Assembly (NCBI GenBank): GCA_946479535.1
Contig: CAMLGP010000195.1
Coordinates: forward strand, 1-6,109
Direction: 5' to 3'
Length of the DNA: 6,109 nt
DNA from: an uncultured Bacteroidota bacterium
GTDB taxonomy: Bacteria; Bacteroidota; Bacteroidia; Chitinophagales; Chitinophagaceae
Position 1 is the first letter of the stretch, and each line of letters opens with the position of its first letter. The translations under genes were made by a program, and so were the position numbers. The notes beneath the pieces were generated by a model. The model was not told the DNA's origin. It ran no database searches and saw only the letters and a list, made by a program, of their open reading frames with translations. Positions 1 to 6,109 of the stretch are shown one piece after another.

Positions 1-1522
1 TTTCCTGAAGGATATTCCACTTGTCCTTTTTCTCCGCAAAGTAGAAATCATATTTATCTCCTTTAGCTACTATTTTCAGGTAAATGGTCTTTTTTGAATC
101 CAGCTTTTGAGATGTCATTAATATATCTGGATCTCCGGCTTTCTGGGCGGACTGATATAATTGAACTACTGGTTTATCATTTTCTATGGACTTGCATAAA
201 AAGTAATAATGGTTTTCATTCTGGAAGATCAACAGCCCCGCCTTTTCATTTCTTGTAAATGGAGTGAAGTCCATTTCAGTAGCAGCATATCCATTCAGGT
301 TTGCCTGCCGGAATCCAATGAATGCGGGACTTTCTTTTCCTGAAACATTTTGCCTTAGAAGTTTCATCGTCAGATATCCTTTATCCTCAGTGAGACTATA
401 AAAATCCTTTTCAGGGTTACGAAGGAACAGATAGCGTTTGTTAATTTCTGCTTGCTTAAAGTCATCTTTAAAATAAAGATTGCCATTGAAGTTATTGACC
501 ACCGCCTTTGTTGATTGCGGCATCGGAACGGGGTAACTGTATTTCACTTCCTCATTTCCTTCCAGGATCACGGGCCATTCATCTTTCCATTGTACTGGAG
601 CCATATAAGTATCCCTGCCTGTATTATAAAGATCCCCTTCATAGGGTCTGCAGCCGAGAAATACCGCATACCATTTGCCATCCGGTGTTTCAACAAATTC
701 AGCGTGGCCAGTTGTAGTAATAGGGTTCGGCCGGTTGCGGTCCAGGTGACGTTGTGTAAGAATGGGATTTTTTTCCCAGGGTATATAAGGGCCATCCACT
801 GTTTTGCTTCTGAACACTACTTCTGAGTGATTATAGCCGGTGCCACCTTCGGCGCAGATCAGGTAATACCAATCTCCTTTTTTGAAAATATGGGGCGCTT
901 CGATCCATACGGGATTCTTTGAAATATCAACACCGCCGTTGACCAGCAGTTTAGGTTCACTGGTAACCTTCATGGAATTGATATCAAAATCCACCATTCG
1001 GATAGTCCGGTGGCCATTATAGAGGGATTTATTATCGGGCGGTATACTGTTGAAGACGATATGGGCCTTATCATCGGCATCAACGAAAAGGGATGGATCA
1101 ATCCCATTTGCTTCCTTTAACCAGATGGGGTTGCTCCATGGACCTTTGGGGTCTTTGGCGGTGATGATAAAATTTCCGCCCTTATCTATAAGGGTACATA
1201 TGATGTAATAGGTGCCGTTATGATAAGTTATTGAAGGTGCAAACAATCCCCGCGATACTCCGGCATTTGTTTGGTCTAATTGCTCTTTACGATCCATCGC
1301 ATTACCAATCTGTTGCCAGTTCACCAGGTCTGTGCTATGGAATATTGGTAATCCGGGGAAATAGGCAAAAGTAGATGTGACGATGTAGTAGTCATTCCCT
1401 ACTCTGCAGATGCTGGGATCAGGGTAGAAACCGGAAAGAATGGGGTTGTTGTAAGTAAGGGGTGCCTGTCCGAAGGTTGTCAGCGATAAGAAAAGAAGGA
1501 TGGGAAAGAGGGATTTCTTCAT
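1..1522 (-). CDS. GH43 family beta-xylosidase / alpha-L-arabinofuranosidase, secreted, 3' end off the left edge
   Basis: The minus frame is open from ATG at 1522 to the window edge, giving 507 codons with no stop. Residues 1-19 form a signal peptide (MKK, hydrophobic core LFPILLFLSLTTFG, then QA), so the enzyme is exported. The five-bladed propeller domain (about 22-320) carries the GH43 acidic triad: general base D35 in FYPDPSICRVGNDYY, pKa-tuning D142 in NGIDPSLFVD, and general acid E208 in WIEAPHIFKK. H273 in TTGHAEFVETPDGKWY matches the conserved active-site histidine. Residues from about 348 (NLYFKDDF, FYSLTEDKGYLTMKL, PAFIGFRQ, AGLLIFQNENHYY) match the concanavalin-like C-terminal domain of two-domain GH43 xylosidases. 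Such enzymes usually have about 530-570 residues, so perhaps 30-60 are missing. The YPDPSIC...YFPGLPIFHS pattern suggests the xylosidase/arabinofuranosidase branch (GH43_12-like, from memory). It would cut terminal xylose or arabinose from hemicellulose; exact substrate is not readable from sequence. Confidence 0.95.
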   Translation of the reverse strand, partial: MKKSLFPILLFLSLTTFGQAPLTYNNPILSGFYPDPSICRVGNDYYIVTSTFAYFPGLPIFHSTDLVNWQQIGNAMDRKEQLDQTNAGVSRGLFAPSITYHNGTYYIICTLIDKGGNFIITAKDPKGPWSNPIWLKEANGIDPSLFVDADDKAHIVFNSIPPDNKSLYNGHRTIRMVDFDINSMKVTSEPKLLVNGGVDISKNPVWIEAPHIFKKGDWYYLICAEGGTGYNHSEVVFRSKTVDGPYIPWEKNPILTQRHLDRNRPNPITTTGHAEFVETPDGKWYAVFLGCRPYEGDLYNTGRDTYMAPVQWKDEWPVILEGNEEVKYSYPVPMPQSTKAVVNNFNGNLYFKDDFKQAEINKRYLFLRNPEKDFYSLTEDKGYLTMKLLRQNVSGKESPAFIGFRQANLNGYAATEMDFTPFTRNEKAGLLIFQNENHYYFLCKSIENDKPVVQLYQSAQKAGDPDILMTSQKLDSKKTIYLKIVAKGDKYDFYFAEKKDKWNILQE

Positions 1523-1665
1523 GGTACAATTATAAGGATCTACAAATAAGTGGTATTAATAAATATAGTTGTTCTAAAATACGCCAATTTAGTATAAAGC
1601 TTTTACTCAATAGCTGCAATCTGGGCGGAGGTTTTTCCCCTCTGTAATATCAAAATACATCAAGG

Positions 1666-1673
1666 CAAAAATA
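1666..1673 (-). promoter_or_regulatory. Possible Bacteroidota -7 element for the GH43 gene
   Basis: Read on the minus strand this is TATTTTTG, a full match to the TAnnTTTG -7 consensus of the Bacteroidota housekeeping sigma factor. It would give a leader of about 135-140 nt before the GH43 ATG at 1522. The expected TTG/TTTG -33 box 19-21 nt upstream is absent: the nearest TTTG (1703-1700, minus strand) is 26 nt away. In such A/T-rich DNA a lone -7 match can occur by chance. The rest of the 260-bp divergent spacer (1523-1782) shows no gene and no strong terminator. Confidence 0.22.
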
Positions 1674-1740
1674 TTGAATATCCATGCATTAACTTTACTC
1701 AAATACAGATATACTGATTCTCAGCAAGGCATCAATGCAG

Positions 1741-1757
1741 AAATAATTGAATTATTT
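1741..1757. promoter_or_regulatory. 17-bp palindrome just upstream of the 180-residue gene, possible operator
   Basis: AAATAATT, a single G, then AATTATTT: a perfect inverted repeat with 8-bp arms. It ends 25 bp before the ATG at 1783. A partial -7-like sequence, TATTTATG (1753-1760), overlaps the right arm, so a repressor bound here could block a promoter for the plus-strand genes. No matching -33 box is visible upstream. The palindrome is made almost only of A and T in an A/T-rich spacer, so chance is a serious alternative. Confidence 0.3.
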
Positions 1758-1782
1758 ATGTTATTTCATGAAAAATTAACTA

Positions 1783-2325
1783 ATGCAAATTACAGAAGGA
1801 CAAAATAAAGCTGCTGGTTCAATTGTAGACCTGATCAATAACACAATAGGCAATAATGGTGAAATTCATGCGGCCACTGCAATATCAGCCTGTGGCAGGC
1901 TTGCAGGCAGCTTTATGCTCAGATCATTTAATTTAAAAATGGATAATATTTCCCCTGGGAATGTTATGCTTTCAGAACAGGCAAATGAAAAAGGTCCAAT
2001 CTTAATAAATGTTTTGGGAGCTGTACTAAATGATTTTGGTGTCATCCCTGATCCGAATAAAATGAATAAAGAAACCAATGAAAAATCTAATTTAAGCTTT
2101 CTTGAAACGCTGGATCGCATGCAGGATCAGGCGCAGGCAATCATGGTGCAAAATGATATTACCCAGGAACAAATGGCATATTCGTGTGCCATGGCAACTG
2201 GCTATTTTATCAAAGAATGCCAAAAGGATCTGCCAGCTGAAACAGGCTTTCACACAGGCGTTTACGCTTTTATTGAAGGAAGTAAAACCTGGCCACCCAA
2301 TTATTCGGAACCTGAATTAAAATAA
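1783..2325 (+). CDS. Uncharacterised 180-residue probable cytosolic protein
   Basis: I do not recognise this family. The product has no signal peptide and no convincing membrane segment, so a soluble cytoplasmic protein is most likely. It looks mainly helical: an N-terminal half with alternating polar and small hydrophobic residues (GSIVDLINNTIG, AATAISACGRLAGSFML), then LSEQANEKGPILINVLGAVL (about 64-83), a polar Lys/Asn/Glu-rich linker (about 92-103), a Gln/Met-rich helix (RMQDQAQAIMVQNDITQEQM) and a C-terminal segment ending TWPPNYSEPELK. Cysteines are scattered, with no CxxC pair. The ATG at 1783 is favoured because the in-frame ATG at 1768 reaches TAA after three codons. It is the first of three plus-strand genes between minus-strand sugar genes, with 118 bp before the next one. 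An ordered, non-repetitive sequence of this length and a clear helical pattern support a real gene. Function is unknown. Confidence 0.75.
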   Translation: MQITEGQNKAAGSIVDLINNTIGNNGEIHAATAISACGRLAGSFMLRSFNLKMDNISPGNVMLSEQANEKGPILINVLGAVLNDFGVIPDPNKMNKETNEKSNLSFLETLDRMQDQAQAIMVQNDITQEQMAYSCAMATGYFIKECQKDLPAETGFHTGVYAFIEGSKTWPPNYSEPELK

Positions 2326-2443
2326 TCCTGCATGCTGCCTCCTGGTTGATGACAAATCGTTCATAATTTTAGGATCTATTTATAATTTCTGCATTTAGGC
2401 GGGCCTATAAGGGGAGATTAATCTTTTAGGTAAACAATAGTCA
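2326..2443 (+). other. 118-bp spacer between the first two plus-strand genes, no gene
   Basis: No open frame of useful length is present; the ATG at 2333 reaches TGA after five codons. A 10-bp perfect palindrome AGATTAATCT lies at 2416-2425 and is followed by TTT, but it has no room for a loop, so it is a poor terminator. TATAAT occurs at 2381-2386, yet Bacteroidota do not normally use that -10 form and no TAnnTTTG with a spaced TTG is visible. Whether transcription stops or restarts here cannot be told from the sequence. Confidence 0.4.
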
Positions 2444-2641
2444 ATGGTTCAATTAATTATTTTCATCACATTTGTTGCGATTGTATTGGCCTATTATTTT
2501 ATGCAAAGGGAAAGAATAAAAAGAGAGGAAAGACGGGAAAACATGAGAGAGAAAAGGCAGGAGCTTTTGGATAGAACTATTAGGTCTAAAATGGATAAAA
2601 ATCAAGACGATAATGATAAGGAGGAGGACGATTTAGAGTGA
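2444..2641 (+). CDS. Small single-pass membrane protein with a charged cytoplasmic tail, 65 residues
   Basis: Residues 3-19 (QLIIFITFVAIVLAYYF) form one clear transmembrane helix beginning right at the N terminus. It is followed by a strongly basic stretch (MQRERIKREERRENMREKRQ, about 20-39), which by the positive-inside rule puts the tail in the cytoplasm. The tail continues as a probable charged helix or short coiled coil and ends in an acidic run (DDNDKEEDDLE). No catalytic motif is seen. The layout resembles small membrane-anchored scaffold or regulator proteins, but low-complexity charge gives no family assignment. The stop codon is 27 bp before the start of the lipoprotein gene on the same strand, so the two are probably one transcription unit. 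Short length keeps confidence moderate; the sharp hydrophobic-to-charged organisation argues against a chance frame. Confidence 0.65.
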   Translation: MVQLIIFITFVAIVLAYYFMQRERIKREERRENMREKRQELLDRTIRSKMDKNQDDNDKEEDDLE

Positions 2642-2668
2642 TCTCACATGTAAATATTAAATTGATCT

Positions 2669-3103
2669 ATGGATAAAAGTCTGCTAGTTTCATTTTCAAA
2701 ATTTACCCTCACTTTAATAATACTGCTCCTTTCAATATGCCAAAGTTGCTCATCAGGAAATGAGAATTCAAAAGATTGCCAAAAGTTCAGAACAGGCAAT
2801 TTTATTCAATATGATCATGAGAGTAATATGACTTTTAAGTATACCCGGACTGACTCATTTCAAAAGGAATACAATTTGAGCGACACAAATAAATATATAT
2901 CCAGGATTGTCTGGACTGATAACTGCGAGTACGATCTTTATAGAATCCATGCGGACAAACCCCTTCGAATTTTAGATTCCATCAGAGGCAACAGACCTAC
3001 ACATGTCTCAATTAATAAGGTAAGTGACGATTATTATATTTTCACTGTGAGTATAGATGGATTTGATCGTACATATAGTGATACAATGTTTAAGATAAAA
3101 TAA
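2669..3103 (+). CDS. Probable small lipoprotein of unknown function, 144 residues
   Basis: The N terminus has Lys3 and Lys11, a hydrophobic core (FTLTLIILLLSI, 12-23) and then CQSCSSGNEN. C27 followed by SSGNE is the likely lipidated cysteine. The -3 residue is C24 rather than Leu, so the lipobox is not ideal, though SCSS-type sites are common in Bacteroidota. The mature part is about 118 residues, polar and probably beta-rich, with DCQKFRTGNF (36-45), TRTDSFQKEYN (59-69) and IVWTDNCEYDLYRI (80-93). C37 and C86 could form a disulphide. From memory, this CxxFxTGxF ... RTDSxQxE ... WxDxCxYxL pattern recurs in small Bacteroidota proteins, some wrongly labelled as topoisomerase; I cannot confirm this without a search. 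It would sit on the periplasmic side, anchored to the inner or outer membrane. It lies 27 bp after the 65-residue membrane-protein gene and converges on uxuA. Confidence 0.78.
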   Translation: MDKSLLVSFSKFTLTLIILLLSICQSCSSGNENSKDCQKFRTGNFIQYDHESNMTFKYTRTDSFQKEYNLSDTNKYISRIVWTDNCEYDLYRIHADKPLRILDSIRGNRPTHVSINKVSDDYYIFTVSIDGFDRTYSDTMFKIK

Positions 3104-3109
3104 CGTTGT

Positions 3110-3125
3110 GGGAATTATTCCTTTT
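3110..3125 (+). terminator. Weak possible terminator after the lipoprotein gene
   Basis: GGGAA, loop TTA, TTCCT (3110-3122) can form a five-pair stem including one G-T pair, followed by three more T (3123-3125). It begins seven bases after the lipoprotein stop in the 37-bp convergent spacer before the uxuA stop. The stem is short and has little G/C, so this is tentative. A separate 9-bp inverted repeat (TGGGAATTA 3109-3117 with TAATTCCCA 3155-3163) uses the same left arm and could form an alternative hairpin. Confidence 0.22.
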
Positions 3126-3140
3126 CATAAGCCTTGGTCT

Positions 3141-4304
3141 TTATAAACCCCTGCTAATTCCCAACTCCAATCCCCTTAACTCTGCCAATCCGCGCAAACG
3201 GCCAATAGCTGAATAGCCAGGATAAGTCTTCTTCTTCAGATCATCCAGCATCTGGTGACCATGATCTGGCCGCATGGGAATAGAAACATTCCGGCGTTTC
3301 ATGATGAGCAGTGCTTCCTTAACAACCGCATACATATCCGTATCACCTGCCAGATGATCTGCTTCATAGAAATTGCCTTCGGCATCACGCCTGGTATTGC
3401 GGAGATGGAGGAAGTTTACATGATCGCCAAAGCGTTTGATCATTTTTACAAGGTCATTATCTGGTCTGGCACCGAAGGAGCCGGTACAGAAACATAAACC
3501 GTTTGCAGGGGAAGGAACAGCAGCCAGAAGATCAGCAGCATCCTGTTCGGTACTTAAGATGCGCGGCAGGCCGAGAACGGAATACGGAGGATCATCAGGA
3601 TGAATAGCTAATTTTAGTCCGCATTCTTCAGCTAAGGGAGCTATTTCTTTGATGAAAGCAAAAAGGTTTTGTTTTAGCTGGCCGGCATCTATTCCGGAAT
3701 ATGTTTTAAGCGCAGTTAACACCAGTTCAGGAGTAAAAGCTTCATCGGAGCCAGGAAGACCAAGCATGGTATTTCGAAAAAGGTCCTTACGCTGTTCCTC
3801 AGTCATGCTATCATATTTGTTTTTAGCCTTTTCCTTTTCGGCATCGGAATAATCTTTCTCTGCACCGGGGCGCTTCAACAAAAACAGATCGAACGCTACA
3901 AAAGCGACGCGTTCAAAATACAATGCGGTGCTTCCATCTGCCATAGGATAAAAGGCATTGGTACGTAACCAATCCAAGATCGGCATGAAGTTGTACGTAA
4001 CTACTTTCAGACCGCAGGCAGCTACATTGCGGAGACTGACTTTATAATTATCGATGTATTCCTTGTATTTGCCGGAACGCTTCTTAATATCTTCATGAAC
4101 AGGCAGGCTCTCGATCACCGTCCAGGTCATTCCGGCATCTTCAATCAACCTTACTCTTTTTTTGATCTCTTCAATAGACCACACTTCTCCCACTGGTATC
4201 TGGTGCAAAGCAGTTACCACACCGGCGCAACCTGCCTGGCGAATATCGATTAAGCTCACGGGGTCATTGGGTCCAAACCACCGCATGGTCTGATGCATTA
4301 ACAT
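3141..4304 (-). CDS. uxuA: Mannonate dehydratase (EC 4.2.1.8)
   Basis: UxuA removes water from D-mannonate to give 2-keto-3-deoxy-D-gluconate in the cytoplasmic glucuronate branch of hexuronate breakdown. The 387-residue product is close to the usual length (about 390 in E. coli). It has the full set of family motifs on a xylose-isomerase-like TIM barrel: [10 protein letters not shown] (7-16), [15 protein letters not shown] (60-74), [14 protein letters not shown] (99-112), [11 protein letters not shown] (230-240), [16 protein letters not shown] (269-284), VNFLHLRN (296-303), [11 protein letters not shown] (314-324) and [14 protein letters not shown] (342-355). By family knowledge the metal site (Mn2+ or Fe2+) is built from a His, Cys, His, Asp set, here best assigned to H235, C273, H300 and D347, with H348 catalytic. 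All are present, so the enzyme should be active. The start at 4304 follows A-rich AAAAAAGAGATAAC; the ATG two codons later is an alternative. The symporter gene lies 182 bp upstream on the same strand, with a terminator between. Confidence 0.98.
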   Translation of the reverse strand: MLMHQTMRWFGPNDPVSLIDIRQAGCAGVVTALHQIPVGEVWSIEEIKKRVRLIEDAGMTWTVIESLPVHEDIKKRSGKYKEYIDNYKVSLRNVAACGLKVVTYNFMPILDWLRTNAFYPMADGSTALYFERVAFVAFDLFLLKRPGAEKDYSDAEKEKAKNKYDSMTEEQRKDLFRNTMLGLPGSDEAFTPELVLTALKTYSGIDAGQLKQNLFAFIKEIAPLAEECGLKLAIHPDDPPYSVLGLPRILSTEQDAADLLAAVPSPANGLCFCTGSFGARPDNDLVKMIKRFGDHVNFLHLRNTRRDAEGNFYEADHLAGDTDMYAVVKEALLIMKRRNVSIPMRPDHGHQMLDDLKKKTYPGYSAIGRLRGLAELRGLELGISRGL

Positions 4305-4353
4305 GTTATCTCTTTTTTAAAGGCCGAAAATACAAATGGTGAAAGATAAACAG

Positions 4354-4385
4354 GATAAATAAATTGGAGATTTTGGATTTTCAAA
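4354..4385 (-). promoter_or_regulatory. Weak candidate promoter for uxuA
   Basis: On the minus strand a TTTG (4385-4382) is followed after 20 nt by TATTTATC (4361-4354). This gives the spacing of a Bacteroidota -33/-7 promoter, but the -7 box matches only four of the six fixed positions of TAnnTTTG. It lies between the terminator behind the symporter gene and the uxuA start, where a separate promoter would be needed. A second partial -7 match (TATTTTCG, 4332-4325) has no spaced TTG. Confidence 0.22.
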
Positions 4386-4398
4386 CTGGCATACACAC

Positions 4399-4436
4399 AA
4401 ATAAAACAGGTGGAATATATAAATATACTCCACCTG
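4399..4436 (-). terminator. Intrinsic terminator downstream of the symporter gene
   Basis: CAGGTGGA (4407-4414) and TCCACCTG (4429-4436) form a perfect 8-bp G/C-rich stem. After one A-C mismatch the inner bases TATAT/ATATA can pair further around a small loop. Read on the minus strand, the stem is followed directly by TTTTATTT (4406-4399), as expected of a rho-independent terminator. It lies 50 bp after the symporter stop codon and 94 bp before the uxuA start. The plus-strand side has no comparable T-run, so it works mainly for minus-strand transcription. Confidence 0.75.
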
Positions 4437-4486
4437 AATAATTTCACAATTTGAAATTTGAGAATTCCAAAATCACTTATCTCGCC

Positions 4487-6109
4487 CTATCCGGTAAAGT
4501 ATACGTAGATAGCGATGATCAGTACTACCAGCAATACGGAAAGCACAACATCCTTCGCGCTCCATGTAGAACGTGTTGCCTTTCTGTCTGCATCCGAAAG
4601 CGTGGAGAATGTAAGACCTGAGATCTTTGCATAGTCCGGCTGACGCGTTGCATAACTTACAAGGATAAATACAATTATACAAACCAGCGTGATCAAAAGG
4701 CTGTAATACTGGAAGAATATGTTATTGACTATCCAGAGGAATGATCCCTCAGTATAAGGTGCTCCTCCTAGTTTTACGGGAGTATCCACTGCCAGGCGGA
4801 ATAATCCCATTGCAAATCCTGTTAATAAGGTGGCCATACAGCCTGGCCCATTCAATCGTTTCATGAATATTCCAAAGAAGAATACCACAAATATTGGCGG
4901 AGCCAGGTAAGCCTGAATACCCTGCAGATAATCATATAATCCACGACCACCCTCGATCACTGGTATCCAAAGCAGACCTATTAATACCATAACAACAGTG
5001 GCTATTCTTCCTACTTTAACCAGTTCAGCCTGAGTGGCCTTTGGTTTTAGTTTGGAATAGAAGTCCATTGTAAACAAAGATGATGATGCATTGAATACAC
5101 CGGCAAGGGCACTCATCAATGCGGCTAACAAACCAGCCACCACTATACCTCGTATACCCGGAGGTAAAACGTGCGTTACCAGCAATGGGAAAGCTCCCTG
5201 TGCCCTTTCTCTGATCAGGTTGCCCTGTGCATCAAACAACTCACGGTGTATGTCTGCGTTAATTCCACTTTTTGCCAATGCAAAGCAGATCATTCCCGGA
5301 ATGATAAACAGGAATACCGGCGTCAGCTTTAAGAAACCAGCAAACATGGAACCGCGACGAGCTTCTTTTTCATTGGGTGCACCCAATACACGCTGAACGA
5401 TGTACTGGTCAGTACACCAATACCACAATCCAATGATCGGCGCACACAGCAGCATACTTGGCCAGGGATATTTATCATTGAAATACCATGCCTGTTTTCC
5501 TGCTTCTTTTATTGGAGCCCAGGTACTTTCTGTTCCATCTGGTACAATAGGCTTCCATAAATTGAACATTTCAGAACCGCAGATCTCTCTCAGTTTATCA
5601 AATCCACCAAGAGCTTTCAATCCAAAATACGTAACCATTACAGCACCAATGATCTTGATAAAGGCCTGGAGCGTTTCAGTGTAAACCACCGCTCTCAAAC
5701 CACCCACAATGGTGTAGATACCTGTGAGAATGATCAGCAATATGGAACCGATCCAGAAACTATCCATACCCATGAAGTTCACATCCGGCATCAGTGCACG
5801 GAACACAACACCACCCGCATAAATACCTACTGCGATCTTTGTTAATACATACGCGATCAATGAAATGATGGAAAGTACAGTTCTTGCACGGGGAGTAAAT
5901 CTTTTCTCGAGAAACTCAGGCATGGTGAATACGCGTGAACGCATATAAAAGGGCACCATTACCCAGCCCAATACCAGCAAACACAATGCAATCAACTCAT
6001 AGTGTTCAAGTGCAACGCCATCTGTTGCTCCTGAACCGGACAACCATACCAGGTGCTCCGAACCAAAATAAGAGGCAAATATGGAGGATACAATAATGAA
6101 CCATCCCAG
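4487..6109 (-). CDS. SGLT-type sodium/solute symporter (SSS family, TC 2.A.21), 5' end off the right edge
   Basis: This inner-membrane carrier couples Na+ entry to uptake of a sugar or related solute. The frame is open from the right edge to TAG at 4489-4487, giving 540 residues; residue 1 here is the codon at 6109-6107. The window opens inside the first core helix (SSIFASYFGSEHLVWLSGSG, 8-27), so roughly 40-60 N-terminal residues are missing. Family landmarks follow in order: FTMPEFLEKRF (61-71), VLTKIAVGIYAG (88-99), IYTIVGGLRAVVYTETLQ (131-148), GLWYWCTDQYIVQR (227-240), FIIPGMICFALAK, PPGIRGIVVAGLLAALMSAL and NASSSLFTMDFY (340-351), whose serines lie where the family's Na2 sodium site is expected. 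Further hydrophobic helices run to the last one, VVLSVLLVVLIIAIYVYF, close to the C terminus. WYWCTDQ and MPEFLEKRF place it with SGLT/vSGLT-like members rather than proline or pantothenate carriers. Adjacency to uxuA suggests a hexuronate or related sugar, which is inference. Confidence 0.96.
   Translation of the reverse strand: MGWFIIVSSIFASYFGSEHLVWLSGSGATDGVALEHYELIALCLLVLGWVMVPFYMRSRVFTMPEFLEKRFTPRARTVLSIISLIAYVLTKIAVGIYAGGVVFRALMPDVNFMGMDSFWIGSILLIILTGIYTIVGGLRAVVYTETLQAFIKIIGAVMVTYFGLKALGGFDKLREICGSEMFNLWKPIVPDGTESTWAPIKEAGKQAWYFNDKYPWPSMLLCAPIIGLWYWCTDQYIVQRVLGAPNEKEARRGSMFAGFLKLTPVFLFIIPGMICFALAKSGINADIHRELFDAQGNLIRERAQGAFPLLVTHVLPPGIRGIVVAGLLAALMSALAGVFNASSSLFTMDFYSKLKPKATQAELVKVGRIATVVMVLIGLLWIPVIEGGRGLYDYLQGIQAYLAPPIFVVFFFGIFMKRLNGPGCMATLLTGFAMGLFRLAVDTPVKLGGAPYTEGSFLWIVNNIFFQYYSLLITLVCIIVFILVSYATRQPDYAKISGLTFSTLSDADRKATRSTWSAKDVVLSVLLVVLIIAIYVYFTG

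Noticed and set aside
508..826. Open frames of about 70-100 codons on the plus strand
   Set aside because: They lie antisense to the GH43 catalytic and linker regions, whose family motifs are intact, and their translations show no domain or export signal.
1529..1534. TATAAT on the minus strand before the GH43 start
   Set aside because: It ends only six bases before the start codon, too close for a promoter, and it is not the usual Bacteroidota -7 form.
1462..1647. 61-codon plus-strand frame across the GH43 start
   Set aside because: It overlaps the signal-peptide coding region on the other strand and runs into the spacer, with no recognisable protein features.
1866..2120. 84-codon minus-strand frame within the 180-residue gene
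   Set aside because: It is fully inside a longer plus-strand frame with better composition, and has no upstream signals on the minus strand.
2416..2425. AGATTAATCT palindrome as a terminator of the 180-residue gene
   Set aside because: It has no loop-forming bases, a weak A/T stem and only a short T-run; it lies 90 bp after the stop and nearer the next gene.
1523..3140. Insertion sequence or integron-like ends around the plus-strand block
   Set aside because: I found no transposase or integrase fragment, no matching terminal inverted repeats and no target-site duplication by eye.
3255..3852. Plus-strand frames opposite uxuA
   Set aside because: They are antisense to a complete mannonate dehydratase with all motifs present and have no features of their own.
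5091..5684. Plus-strand frames opposite the symporter gene
   Set aside because: They are antisense to well-conserved transmembrane segments; the translations look like reversed hydrophobic codons.
6041..6043. TTG as the start codon of the symporter gene
   Set aside because: The frame stays open for 22 more codons to the window edge, and those codons encode a typical first-core-helix sequence of the family (FASYFGSEHLVWL). The gene is cut by the window rather than starting here.

Overview
The window looks like part of a Bacteroidota chromosome, most like Chitinophaga and other plant-polysaccharide degraders. Three things support this: a secreted two-domain GH43 enzyme, an SGLT-type sodium/solute symporter next to mannonate dehydratase, and A-rich start regions with no strong Shine-Dalgarno sequence. 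Taxonomy is inferred from gene content and style, not from a marker gene.

Layout from left to right. Positions 1-1522 (minus strand) hold most of a GH43 beta-xylosidase/arabinofuranosidase whose last residues run off the left edge. Positions 1523-1782 are a divergent, non-coding spacer. Positions 1783-3103 (plus strand) hold three small A/T-rich genes without a recognisable function: a 180-residue probably soluble protein, a 65-residue single-pass membrane protein, and a 144-residue probable lipoprotein. The last two are 27 bp apart and are probably co-transcribed. Positions 3141-4304 (minus strand) are a complete mannonate dehydratase gene, uxuA. Positions 4305-4486 are a spacer with a good intrinsic terminator. 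Positions 4487-6109 (minus strand) are a sodium/solute symporter gene whose 5' end lies beyond the right edge.

The three minus-strand genes make a coherent story. GH43 would release pentoses from xylan or arabinan side chains outside the cytoplasm. The symporter would import a sugar or sugar acid. UxuA would dehydrate D-mannonate, the intermediate made from D-glucuronate, to 2-keto-3-deoxygluconate. Together they fit use of glucuronoxylan or a similar hexuronate-bearing plant glycan; the transporter substrate is inferred only from this context. The plus-strand trio sits between these genes, points the other way and is visibly richer in A/T, so it looks like an accessory insertion. It is the only part of the window with possible novelty. 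I see no rRNA or tRNA gene, CRISPR array, transposase or IS ends.
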